DNA from: Desarmillaria ectypa
Lineage: Eukaryota > Basidiomycota > Agaricomycetes > Agaricales > Physalacriaceae
Direction of reading: 5' to 3'
Assembly: GCA_030407005.1 (NCBI GenBank)
Contig: JAUDYN010000008.1
Span: 806,001-870,000 of the forward strand
Length of the DNA: 64,000 bases
Shown here: positions 46,309-57,560 of the stretch, piece after piece
Layout of the letters: every line of letters starts with the position of its first letter
Position numbering within the stretch: the stretch's first letter is position 1
Notes under the pieces: generated by a model
The model's input: the letters and a program-made list of their open reading frames with translations, nothing else
What the model was told of the DNA's origin: nothing
Databases searched by the model: none
Program-made: the position numbers and the translations under genes

Positions 46309-46352
46309 GAAGAAGTTCTTCTCTACAGCTAGCATTGGAGAAGCAAGAAAAA

Positions 46353-46365
46353 ATCTCTTGTTTAA
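46353..46365 (-). promoter_or_regulatory. E7 self-complementary primer-binding site
   Basis: TTAAACAAGAGAT on the coding strand, directly after the 5' LTR. It is the perfect 13-base complement of LTR positions 46509-46521 (ATCTCTTGTTTAA on the coding strand). Both sequences differ from the E3/E4/E6 type at several positions, yet pair exactly with each other. Confidence 0.8.
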
Positions 46366-46790
46366 TGTTAGGTACTGCCTTGGACACATGACTTGGGACC
46401 ATCAGCTGACTTCTCTGGGCTGTTACACATTCGAACAATGACTCATATTGAGAAGTAGAAGCTTTAAGGTCTTCTGTGTTGTGTAGACAAGGAGTATATG
46501 ATTGTAATTTAAACAAGAGATAGAGTACAACTTTGTAGTTTACTCTACTTATATAGTATTTCTACAGTGTTATATTTAGATGAAATGCTAAGGTTCATGC
46601 ATAAACAGTGTCAAAGTAGGATGATTCGGGAGGATCATAGAACCAATAGCAAGTGTCTGGGGTGACAGACAGTGAGAACAAGGGTGGTAGCCGGTGAATA
46701 GTTGGATACGAGTTGGATTCTTGAACTGATTTAGATGGATGAGTCATGGATATAACTTGGATAAGATAAGATAATGGAAAAATCATAACA
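46366..46790 (-). repeat. E7 5' LTR
   Basis: 425 bp, TGTTAGGTACTGCC to AATCATAACA, with TGAGTCAT near 46739 and GATAAG motifs near 46770. Its right flank is the tail of an E8-like pol. Confidence 0.85.
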
Positions 46791-46964
46791 AGAATTAGAA
46801 ACACTCATCAATAACTACTAGAAGGCAAATACTCAAGATGGAGATGGGAGAGATGATCAATGGAATAGAGATGACAATATCCAGAATGCACAAGGAACCC
46901 AGTTGGAAGGACCAGTAGTCAGGTCATAATAACAGTTAGGACATCTGTCTTAATAAGAGAGTAT
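46791..46964 (+). pseudogene. Pol C-terminal tail of an E8-like element
   Basis: Encodes ETLINNY...DGRDDQWNRDDN...EGPVVRS-stop, matching the last 50 residues of E8 Pol, then a purine-rich tract and the LTR at 46965. It is the remaining internal part of an element whose 3' LTR is also the 5' LTR of E8. Confidence 0.7.
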
Positions 46965-47349
46965 TGTTATAATTTCATCTATTTTTCAACTAGATGCTGG
47001 CTTATCATATCTAATCTCAGCACCTACACAGACATGGAACTATGGCTCACTATAGTCATTCCACTATACTATTATTTCCATTCATTTTACATATGAACAT
47101 ACATATACCTATCTATTATTAGAATCCATACTTTAGTATATAAGTAATATAACTCTCACTGTATATTCTTCAGCTTCAAGCTAAGTTTAATCATACTAAA
47201 CTTTACTTGTTGACTCCTCTCTTTGCCTAAAGCTAAGACTTTAGTCTTGACTTTTAGTCAACAATATTAAGTGGACTCATTGAGTGACTGTATAAACATG
47301 ATACAGCCTAGTGTTTATCATTGTTATCCAATAGAGTTTGAGTCTAACA
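46965..47349 (+). repeat. E8 5' LTR (also 3' LTR of the upstream tail)
   Basis: 385 bp, TGTTATAATTTC to GAGTCTAACA. A TATATAAGTAAT box near 47137 stands about 35 bases before GCTTCAAGCTAA (47173-47184), the predicted transcript start. Confidence 0.8.
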
Positions 47350-47350
47350 A

Positions 47351-47362
47351 TTAGCTTGAAGC
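47351..47362 (+). promoter_or_regulatory. E8 self-complementary primer-binding site
   Basis: TTAGCTTGAAGC is the perfect 12-base complement of LTR positions 47173-47184 and lies one base past the LTR end. Confidence 0.75.
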
Positions 47363-47488
47363 TTCTCTTTTCCTTTTCTCCAGTGACCATCAATACTGCT
47401 AAAAACTGAATATAAAATATCACTAACCTAACATTTATTTACCATAATACTATGTTGCCATCCAGCCTCACAGAAGCATCTTCATAAT

Positions 47489-50400
47489 GCTCAGACCCTT
47501 ATCAGAAACTGAGTCAAACTCACCTAATACTCAAAACACTGAAGATGATATCACTGAAGAAGGATGATATATTCTCCCTGAAAACCATCTCAAAATTGAA
47601 AACCCAATAGCCATTCAAAGAAGTGAGTCTGATAACAGTGAGTCTGATAACAGTGATGTCATAAGCAGATTTAGCTTAGACCTTAAGACTAGAGACTCAA
47701 TCATCTGTGACACCAATACATCCAGCCTACACTCCCTTAGTACTGATGACAGTAACCTCCATAATCCTAATTCCTCCACTGAATCTACCTATGCAGCATA
47801 TATGGCCTGAGAACACCATTACACCTCAGATAGCCACCCTGACTCCCCAATGCTCAGTTACACCAAGCAAGAAGAACAAGACAGAGCAATCTGCTAGTAT
47901 ACTCAACTAGTATATCTATCAATTCTCACTACTGAGCTAGAAATTAACACTTCCATCAATACTAACACAAACAGTACTGTTACCACCAAGCATTATAATA
48001 CAATTCTCACAGCCCTCAATAAGCTCAGGATCCACATGCAGAAGGTGTAGAACAAATATCATTGAGAGCATATACTCACTCTTGACTCTTGCCACACATT
48101 TAGCAGCCAACTATTAGGAGAAGACAATAAGGCCTACCATAGAAGGTGGTACCAGAACACTATCCAAAGTATTCTAAAAGAGCAGGCTAAGGCTTTTGAG
48201 GAAAAAGCCCTCACCAGCCATAGAAATGAGTGGTCCAAGTGACTATATTACTATTACAGACCAACCACCATCTATATCCCACCTCCATTCACTGAACAAG
48301 AGCAAATACACTATGGAGAGAACTTCTCTACAAAGTATGCAAGAATCCAAGCAGAGTCTCTCTATCAAGGAGCAAGGGACATTCCACTCCTTGAGCATCT
48401 TGTCCAATGTTAGGAACATCCCACCAACAGACTAGAAAATTCAGTAGACACTAGATCAAGAGTTTCAGAAAATATGGAGAGCAAGGTATATAGCACTTAT
48501 CTCAGACCTCATCTGAAAACTGACTGAGATGGGGAGACTATATGCAGAAGCAGAGAATGAGGCAGAATGAGAGGAGATCTTAAGATACAGTGCAATGGAA
48601 CAAGCTGTACTTATATTTAATAAACAATATTTCCTTTACCTATATAAAATGCTGCCTCAATTCTGATTCCCTATTGATCTTCTCCCCAACTTCCCACTAT
48701 CTAATGTCAGAGTGCCAGGAAGCCAATTTGCTGGCACCAGCTAAATGATGGCTAGCACAGGATCTTCTGCCACAGACTCTAGCAGTTTGATATCAATCTG
48801 ACCTCTAGAAACTGGCCTGATTCAAGGAGATCCCTCTATCAATCCTGATGATCCACAATACTCTCCAGAAGCTAAATGTTATGATTTTTCCATTATCTTA
48901 TTATATTCAGTATCATAACACTTATACACCATATCTGCCTCAGTCCAAACACAAACAGTCAGCCTTATCAAATCTCTCATGTCCCATCTATTCTAATAGC
49001 CTCACCATGGTTGGACCATTATCACATGACTCCAATAGTTTTATGCATGTATATCATCATTTCACCTATTATTAGTATCACACATTTCATATATAAGTAG
49101 AGTAACTGTTATACATACTCTCTATCTTTTGACTAAATTTAATCTATATGCCTCCTTCTACTCTCATCTAAAGACTAGCCATTCTCTTACTTATGGGTGA
49201 TTGTCTGAACACAAGACAGCCTAAGAGTGACACAAAGTCCCAAGATCATATGTTAGGCAGGGTCTTAAACTAAAGACTCAGAATAATGGTCCCTATCTCA
49301 AGGACCTCCAAAATAAAAACATGAGCCACTCTGGATCAGATGCAGACTCAAACTAGTTCATAAGCCTGAGGTCTTCAAAGGAGACTTGAATGACATTGAC
49401 AGATTTATCATAGATTATAAGGTGTACTGTCAGATACATAGTGCATATATATTTTCTGACCTTTACAAGGTCATCTTTGCTCAGTCCTATTTTGATGGAC
49501 AAGCTAAGGACTGGTGGATGATAAAGATAGCTGAACTGAGAAGTTCAAGCAGGGAAAAATTTAGATTCCTCATATAGGAGATATTTGTCAAAATAATCAT
49601 TAATAAATTCCAAGATACAGCAGTGAAGAAAGTACACAAGAAGAAAATAGAATGATATTGGTCCTCATGGATATATGGTCAAGACACTACATCAAAGAGT
49701 GCTCAAATTATACACTCTTGTTATCTTCAATCTTGGTATCTTTATTTCTGTAGGCTACAAGGAATTAAAAAAATACATCATCATTATGAATCAAGAGTGA
49801 TAATATTAGTGGGTTATGGATTCAACCTATAGTATTTATCCAAACAATAAAAAATCCAATAACAACAATGCTAGAACTTTAAAGGAAAGTTCTGGCATGA
49901 CAAGTGGAACACCAGAAAAGAAAACTGGCACTGACATCACCTATGGTAGTTGAGGACAACCAATGGATATTAATACTATTAATACTCTCAAATCAGAGGG
50001 AAAATGCTTCTGTTGCAAGAAGAAGGGACACAGATTGAAGAATTGCCCAGAGCAGTCATAAAACAAGAAGAAGGAGGAAGTCAAAGCCTCAACAACTAAG
50101 TCTGCCACAGACTCCAAGATCAAAGAGGTAAAAGATGCCACTGAGAAGTGAGTGATTTCACTTGCTTAGTAAAAGGACAGTCTGATGCATATTCAGAACT
50201 TGTAAAGTGGACTTATAGTATTTCTGTATTTATGCCTGTATTATCTATATATTCTAATATACCTATTGTCATCCCCTACACTCAGACAAAGAAAGAATCA
50301 CATAACTGATATGCCATCTTGGCTGAAGACCAAAAAGATATACCAACCAACAAAGAGGATGATCTACTCAATTGCCCACAAGAATCAAGTGGTCCAAACT

Positions 50401-53400
50401 AGGGACAGAGAGTCCTTAATAAAGGTCCAACTCACAAAGTTGACCTCATCAAAGTTCCTGATAAAGAAGATGATACTGTCTTCAGGAACTATCAGAAGAA
50501 GCAGCAGAAACCAAAAGAGAAAGTGGAGTCTCAGGAGACAGTGAAGGATGCATCCCTAGAGAAGAAGCTAATAGAATGGCTTAAACTCTTTGAGACTGAA
50601 TGGACTTGGAGAGCAATCAAAGATGCAAGGAGTGAGGCAGTTGCCAAAACCATCCTACTAAACTAGATAAACAAATGCCACATTGAGGAGGTCATAGACA
50701 ACCTTCTTGAAGGACTTCAAAAGATAGAATGGTCATGAGCACTCAAATAGCTTGATGAACTTTACAAACCTATTCAATATAATATTCAAGCATAGAATAG
50801 CAAATATCAAGATCTACAAGTACCTATACAAATTAAAATCCTGGATGCCTGCATAATGCTATTATATTAATCAACAGTGGGTGTACTGGGAGTTTTATAT
50901 ATAGCTCTTATATTTATACACACAATCTCAAAATAAGACCAACCACCAGCTTTATTCCAGTCTACAATGCTGATGGATCCCACAACAAGACAGGGGAAAT
51001 CATATTGTTCATAGAACTATATCTGAAAGTTGGAGACTACAGCAAGTGAATAAACCTAGCAGTCACTGACCTTGAAAGTAAAGAAATATTCCTTGAACAT
51101 GACTGGCTACTATATCACAATTCTATCATCAACTGAGAGATTGGCAAAATCCTTTTTGCTTGTTGTCAATATATATAAAATCCTTATATGCTATCTGATG
51201 CTGATGAAGATGATGATTGGGAACTAGAAGAAGGGAAAACCATCCTAATGGTGGATTTCACTAAAGCAATTAAAATAAAAGCCATTCACAAAGCCAATAA
51301 GCTTGTAGCTAAAGCCAATGAAGGAAAAACTAAGAAGTCCTTTGAAAGTATGGTATCTGAAGACTGCTGGGATTTCAAGGACTTATTCAACAAAGAAAAC
51401 TTTGATAAACTTCCAGAATAGAAATTCTAGGATCATGCAATCAAATTGATCCTCAATGCTAAATCAACTCTAGACTGTAAAGTCTATCTATTAAACTGGA
51501 CTGAGTAAGAGAAACTTGATAAATTTCTTAAAGAAAATCTCACCTCAAGACAAATCAGACCCTCCAAATCTCCAATGGCCTTGCTATTCTTCTTCATTAA
51601 AAAAAAGTGTCTAGGATTATCACAAACTCAATGAGATGACAATCAAAAACTGATATCCTTTACCACTCATATCTAAGCTAATGGACAAGCTGAGAAGTGC
51701 CAAATACTTCACCAAGTTGGACATACAATGGAGATATAACAACATATGCATCAAAAAGGATGATGAATGGAAGGCAGCATTTAGAACAAACTAAGAGTTG
51801 TTTGAACCCACAGTGATGTTCTTTGGGCTCACCAATTTACCCACCATCTTCCAATGGATGATGAACAATATTTTCAAAGATCTTATTACCATGGGAAAAG
51901 TCACAGTCTATCTCAACAATATTCTGATATTTTCCAAAAACTATGAAGAATATTGACATACTATCTGATGGGTATTAGAACTTCTCAGGAAACACAAATT
52001 GTTCCTAAAAGTGAAAAAGTGCAAGTTTAAAGTACTTAAAACTGAGTACTTGAGAGTTATCATCAGCAAAGGATCCATTCATATGGACCTAGTCAAGATT
52101 GCTGAAATCATAGAATAGCTGATTCCTATCAAAAAACAGGAACTACAGTTGTTCTTGGGATTCACCAACTTCTATAGATGCTTCATCAAGAGATATAGCA
52201 ATATAGTAAGGCTGATGACATGACTCACAGGAAAGGAACAATGGACATAGAGAACAGTGCAATAAGTCTTATTTCAACAGCTTAAGGTGCAATTAGTGAT
52301 GGACATAGCCCTAGCCATTCTAATGGAGAAAGGACAATTCTGCATGGAAGTGGACTCTAGTGAGGGGGCAATTGGTGCTATTTTAAGCTAAGAACAGGAT
52401 GGGAAATAGAGATCAGTCACATTCTTATCAAAAGCATTAACTATTATCAAGTGAAACTGAGATATACAATGAGAAACTACTCACCATTATGCTTGCTCTT
52501 GATGAATGAAAACACTATCTTATGGGAGCCACAGTAGATTTTGAGATCTGGACAGATCATTAAAATCTGCAATACTTCTGAAAACCCCAAAAGCTCAACC
52601 ATCATCAAGTGTGGTAGGTCACAGAACTGGCAGAATACCATTTCATATTATATCATAAACCAGGAACAGCCAACAAAAAGGCAGACCTACTCAGTCAATG
52701 GGCAGACCATGAACAAGGCAAGGATGATAACAAAGAAGTTGTTGTCCTTAAAGTAGAATTCTTTAATGCTATGATTATGCTAATAGAGGAAGAGATCTGG
52801 GAGCATGTTAAAAGTGCAACCCATGATAATCAAAAATGGAATCAAGGGATCACCAAAGTCCTTAACCATGAAAGAAGAATGAAGATGAAAGATAGACTCA
52901 TCTTCTATTATCAAAGAATCTATGTTCCCTGAGACAATGCACTATGAGGGGAAGTGGTAGTTAGATGTCATGACCATATTATGGCCAGACATCCTGGAGT
53001 AGAGAAAACAAAAGAGCTAATCCTATGAGACTGCTAGTGGCCTAAGATGAAGAAGGACATTGAAACATATGTTTGAGGATGTGAAACATGCACCTGAACC
53101 AAAACCAATATACAAGCCAAGCATGCCCCTCTCTATCCTAATGAAATCCCTTTAGAATCATGGACATATATTTCTGTTGATATAGTTACTGGATTACCAC
53201 TTTCCAATGGTCATGACACTATTCTGGTTATTATCAACAGGTTTTCTAAAGAAATCATTCTGATTACCTGCAGTATAGAACTTTCATCAGAAGGTTGGGC
53301 TTAAATCTTATGTGATGAAGTATATGCCAAACATGGCATGCCCATCACTGTTATATCTGACAGAGGACTATAATTTATATCTAAATTTCTGAAAGATTTA

Positions 53401-54525
53401 TACAATATATTACAAATCAAAGGAAACACCTCTACAGCATTTCATCCTTAAACTGATAGATAAATAGAGCATGTTAATCAGGAGATAGAAAAATATTTAT
53501 GAATATTCATCAATCACCAACAAGATGATTGGGCAGAATGGTTACCATTGGTGGCCTTTCATCACAACAACTGAGTACACTTGACTACAGGCAAAAGCCT
53601 ATTCTAAGTCAACTATGAATGAAATCCTCAAGTCAATCCTGACTCACACACTCACTCCCCACTTCACACTCCAGTGTTGGAATCATTTATGGAAATAATA
53701 AAACATATTCATGAAGAAACTTGAACCACTTTACAAAAAGCTGTGAAACAGATGAAAACTCAATACAACAAGAAAAAGAGAATGGCAATTGAATACCAAA
53801 TTAGTCAAAAGATCTGGCTTGACACCACAAATCTTCATCTACCTCCACTAAAGAAAAAGCTGGACAACAAATGAGTAGGACCCTTTATAATACTTGAAAA
53901 ACATGGTTCTTCAGCATACAAGCTGAAACTCCCTCTCCTATGGAAAATATACCCAGTGTTTAATAGAACACTTCTTATAATATATATCCCTCCCATCTTC
54001 CCTAATCAGAAACAACCACCACCACCATCACTGAACATCATCTATAGAGAAGAAGAATATGAGATTGAGATAATTCTTGATAATAGACCCTGTAAAGTTC
54101 AAGAATAAAAAGGTCAACCATCAAGAATAATCACTGATTATCTAGTCAAGTGGAAGGAATATGAAACAGAAGAGAACCAATGGGTGGCAGAGAGGAATCT
54201 AGGCAATGCAAAAGAAGCAATCCCTAAGTATCTTAAAGTGAAGAGAGCAATAGAAGTGCAAGCAATAGTGGTCACTCCCACAAAATCCACAGTTATTATT
54301 GATGCAAAGAAAACTGGAGAGTGATGAAAATATCTAATCAAGAGATATTCACACATTGAATACTGATACTATGAAGAGAAAGTCATAGATCTAAAAGATC
54401 TCATTAATGACTACTAGAGGGTAAACAATCAGAATAGTGACAGAGAAGAGGATCAATAGAATGGAGACAATGAGGCATGAAATACAAGAGGAACCACCTT
54501 GAAAGGACTGGTAGTCAGGTCATAA
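47489..54525 (+). pseudogene. E8 gag-pol remnant
   Basis: Starts MLRPLSETESNSPN, then an acidic repeat-like SESDNSESDNSD stretch near 47620-47660. Capsid near 49365-49660 (KPEVFKGDLNDIDRFI, AKDWWM) follows the solo LTR. The zinc knuckle CFCCKKKGHRLKNC is near 50009-50050. The protease motif is INSGCTGSFI near 50870, its Asp changed to Asn. Reverse transcriptase has YLNNIL near 51908-51926 (both Asp lost), then RNase H 52330-52720, integrase zinc finger 52965-53100 and core 53150-53560 with ISDRG kept. Two chromo-like modules lie at 54055-54240 and 54285-54410. Ends GLVVRS-TAA. Dozens of stops make it inactive. Confidence 0.8.
48877..49269 (+). repeat. Solo gypsy LTR with perfect target duplication CTAAA
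   Basis: 393 bp, TGTTATGATTTTTCC to GGTCTTAAA, flanked by CTAAA at 48872-48876 and 49270-49274. Its sequence is of the E3/E4/E6 LTR group, so a member of that lineage inserted into E8 gag and was later reduced to one LTR. Confidence 0.85.
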
Positions 54526-54560
54526 TGATAGTCAGAATGTCTGTCTTAACAAGAGAGTAT

Positions 54561-54963
54561 TGTTATGATTTCACCTATTTTTCATATTTATCTTATCTTT
54601 CAACTAGGTGCTGGCTTATCATATTTAATCTCAGCACCTACACAGACATGGAACTATGGCTCACTGTAGTCATTCCACTATACTATTGTTTCTATTCATT
54701 TCACATATAGATATATATATACCTATCTATTATTAGAACCCATACTTTAATATATAAGTAACATAACTCTCACTATATATTCTCCAGCTTCAAGCTAAGT
54801 TTAATCATACCAAACTTTACTTGTTGACTCCTCTCTTTATTTAAAGCTAAGACTCTAGTCTTGACTCTTAGTTGACAATATTAAGTGAACTTATTAGGTG
54901 ACTGTATGAATATGATACAGCCTAGTATTTATTATTGTTATCTAATAGAGTTTGGATCTAATA
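54561..54963 (+). repeat. E8 3' LTR
   Basis: 403 bp, TGTTATGATTTCACC to GGATCTAATA (ancestral TAACA). Matches the 46965-47349 LTR. Confidence 0.8.
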
Positions 54964-55381
54964 GTTATCTTATTTTTTATCTAGGCACTGATCTTATCAT
55001 ATCTAATCTCAGCATCTATTATGGACCATAGACTAGTCACCTTATTGTTACCAAATGACAATAAGCTATTGTGCTATGGTTCATGATGGTCATCTGGTTA
55101 CACTTATGCATTCATTGTTTCATGCATGGACACATTATTTCACTCTCTATTATTAGACCTTGTATTTTAGTATATAAGTAGAATAGCTCTCACTGTATAT
55201 TCTCCAGCTTTGAGCTAAGTTTAATCTATACTAACCTTTTTTATCGACTTCTTCTCTCATCTAAAGCTAGCCTTTAGTCTTGACTTATAGTTGACAATGT
55301 CTTTGGACTCATTGGATGACTGTATAAATGCAATATAGTCTAGTGTTTACCATTATTGTCTAGTAGAGTTTGGGTCTAATA
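54964..55381 (+). repeat. Second LTR directly behind the E8 3' LTR, 5'-truncated
   Basis: Begins GTTATCTTATTTTTTATC, so it lacks about the first 26 bases compared with the E10 LTR, and ends GGTCTAATA. It is closer to the E10 LTR than to E8. No internal region separates it from the E8 LTR. Confidence 0.7.
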
Positions 55382-55773
55382 AAAGCACTAAAGAGAAAGA
55401 TGATCCTTTTAACTTGAAAAGGTGCAATATAAGATGAGAAAGTCATGCTGAAGGATTAGATAAGCTAGGACAGTGTTTTAGTGGGTATGATGCCAAGCCA
55501 AAGAAGGCCACAAGAAAGACACTAAGTCCCATATAAATCTGAATAGTTGTGTGTAAGTGCATTTTCTCATGTAGACCCCTCTAGTTTAGTTGCTTTGTAC
55601 AGCCTTCTCTTTTCTTCACTAAGACATGCTGTTAAAATTTGAGAGTTGAGCTGAGATGATGGCAATCTGGTATCATGCTGAACTTGCTGATTAAGGGAGA
55701 AGTATTAGAAAAGTTGCAGAAGATTCTAGTAAATTAACATTTAGTATATAAGTAGGTACAATAGTGTTGTTAT
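55382..55773. other. Unassigned spacer
   Basis: 392 bp between an LTR end and the copia LTR. No reading frame or repeat match within the window was found. It may be an old target-site remnant or part of an unrecognised repeat. Confidence 0.5.
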
Positions 55774-56061
55774 TATTAAAATCCTTAGTATAGCAGACAC
55801 TTGAGCAAAAGTATGATAAATAAAGTTGTTATTGAATGTATCAAATTACCATCTTATTTAAATAAAACTGCATAGTCTATAGCATAGCTAAGTATCATAG
55901 GAACATAAGTATCTAAGGAATAATTACTATAGGAGCAAATAGTACTGTACTCAAGAGTATGAGCAAGCACAATATAGGTTGAACCTAATTATCATAATAG
56001 GATATCAATAGATCAATCCATCAAGTTAGCTTCATGCTAACTTTCAGCTTGTATTCCAACA
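55774..56061 (-). repeat. C1 3' LTR
   Basis: 288 bp, TATTAAAATCC to GTATTCCAACA; on the coding strand TGTTGGAATAC to GGATTTTAATA. The purine tract AAGGAGAG stands directly before it. Confidence 0.75.
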
Positions 56062-57185
56062 CTCTCCTTCAAGCTGAAAGAAGCCCAAGGCTAGTAGCAA
56101 AGTGCTTTGCCTTTGAGAATAGTAAAGCCTTAATGAGGATATTTATAATCATATCTTTCATAAGACAATAGATCAGTTTAATTTGACCATCATGAATTGT
56201 GTATCAGATAAAATAGTATCAGATATTAATATGCTTCATTCATGCATAGAACTGTCTAAGTTTAGTATGAGCAAGTGCCAACATTAACTGATTATCATCA
56301 TGCATAGTGATAGGTTGAAATAATTCTAAAATGAATTATCAGAGCTATAATGCTTTCTTAGCAGCATATGTAAGTGTAATATATTCTATCTCAGTGGTTG
56401 ATAGTGTGACAGTTTCTTGCTGTTTTGAACTCTAAGAAATAGCCTTTTTATCAATAAGAAAGATATAGCTAGAAATAGCTTTTCTGTTCTCTAAGAATAT
56501 ACTATCTGCATTCACAAATCTCTCTAAGCCTCTGTTCTTTCCAATGGCCTCAAAGGTGAGTTTCCATGATTTAGTAGCCTTGAGATATCATAAAACATGC
56601 TTAGTAGCTTTTCAGTGTGGTCTTTCAAGATTATCACAGAAACAGGATAGAATTGTCACAGTATAGGCTATATCAGGTTGTGTCTGTTGCAATCCAAATT
56701 GCTGATCTGATGAGTTTTCTGTAAGTTACATGATATATTTCTGCAATTTCAAATATATTTATGAGGTATTGGTCCTGAGAGAGCTGGATATTCAAATCCA
56801 TAGATATTGTAGCAGATTTACAATCTGCCATATTGAATCTCTACAATACAGAATCAACATATAATTTTTAACTGAATGATATAGTCTTTTTAGCATGGTT
56901 ATGAGTAATCTCTATGCCTAACAACCAATTGATAGATCCAAGCAGAGTAATCTTAAATAATTAGGAGATACAATCCTGAATTTTCTTGATCAATAATATT
57001 GAACTGCCAGTGATAGTATAGTCATCAGCATGTATAGCTAAAATGATTAATTCTCTCTCTGTTGCAAATTGAAATATACCATGATCTTTCTTGAGTGGTG
57101 AAAATCCAAGGAATCCAAGAGCTTCAGTAAGCTTCTCATACTATTTCTGACTGCTTTGCTTGAGACTATAAATAGTTTTGCAAAG

Positions 57186-57560
57186 TGTATCTAATCTGAC
57201 ATCTTATCTATTTGTCTCTATTTGGAGACCATTCATTCATTAATAAACCACCATTGATCTCCTCATGCTGTCATCATGTCTTATTCACATAACTATGATT
57301 GCTCCACTAACCACCTGGTCTTATGTGTTTTAGAGACAGTATACACATGAACAAGGATTATTATTAGCATTCACCATTTGGTATATAAGCAGTGTACTTT
57401 TATGTATATTCTCCATCTTCTGACTAAACTTAAATCATATACTCTTCCACACTCCTCTAAAGATCTAAGCCATACTCCACTTGATGGGTGACTGTCTGAA
57501 CATGAGACAGCCCAGGAGTTATGCCTGATCCCAAGATCATGTGTGAAGCAGGTCCTAACA
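57186..57560 (+). repeat. Solo gypsy LTR with perfect target duplication CAAAG
   Basis: 375 bp, TGTATCTAATCTGACATC to GGTCCTAACA, flanked by CAAAG at 57181-57185 and 57561-57565. Its U3 start has decayed and part is missing. Inserted in C1 reverse transcriptase. Confidence 0.85.

Larger units (their letters stand above)
43833..46790 (-). mobile_element. E7, 5' part of a gypsy element (LTR and Gag)
   Basis: 5' LTR 46366-46790 followed leftwards by a primer site and Gag, truncated at 43833 by copy c. Pol is missing. The relatively high CG content indicates a young copy. Confidence 0.75.
46965..54963 (+). mobile_element. E8, full-length gypsy element of a second lineage
   Basis: 5' LTR 46965-47349, primer site 47351-47362, gag-pol 47489-54525, 3' LTR 54561-54963. 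Gag has no hydrophobic start and is more acidic and Ser/Asn-rich than in E1-E7. Both LTRs begin TGTTAT(A/G)ATTTC, a third LTR group shared with E10. The purine tract before the 3' LTR is AAGAGAG rather than GGGGG. Confidence 0.8.

Noticed and set aside
46308..46340. Conserved upstream reading frame beginning ATGCTAGC before Gag
   Set aside because: The ATG is in frame with Gag in E6 and E7 but out of frame in E3 and E4, and absent in E1 and E2, so a conserved upstream peptide is not supported.
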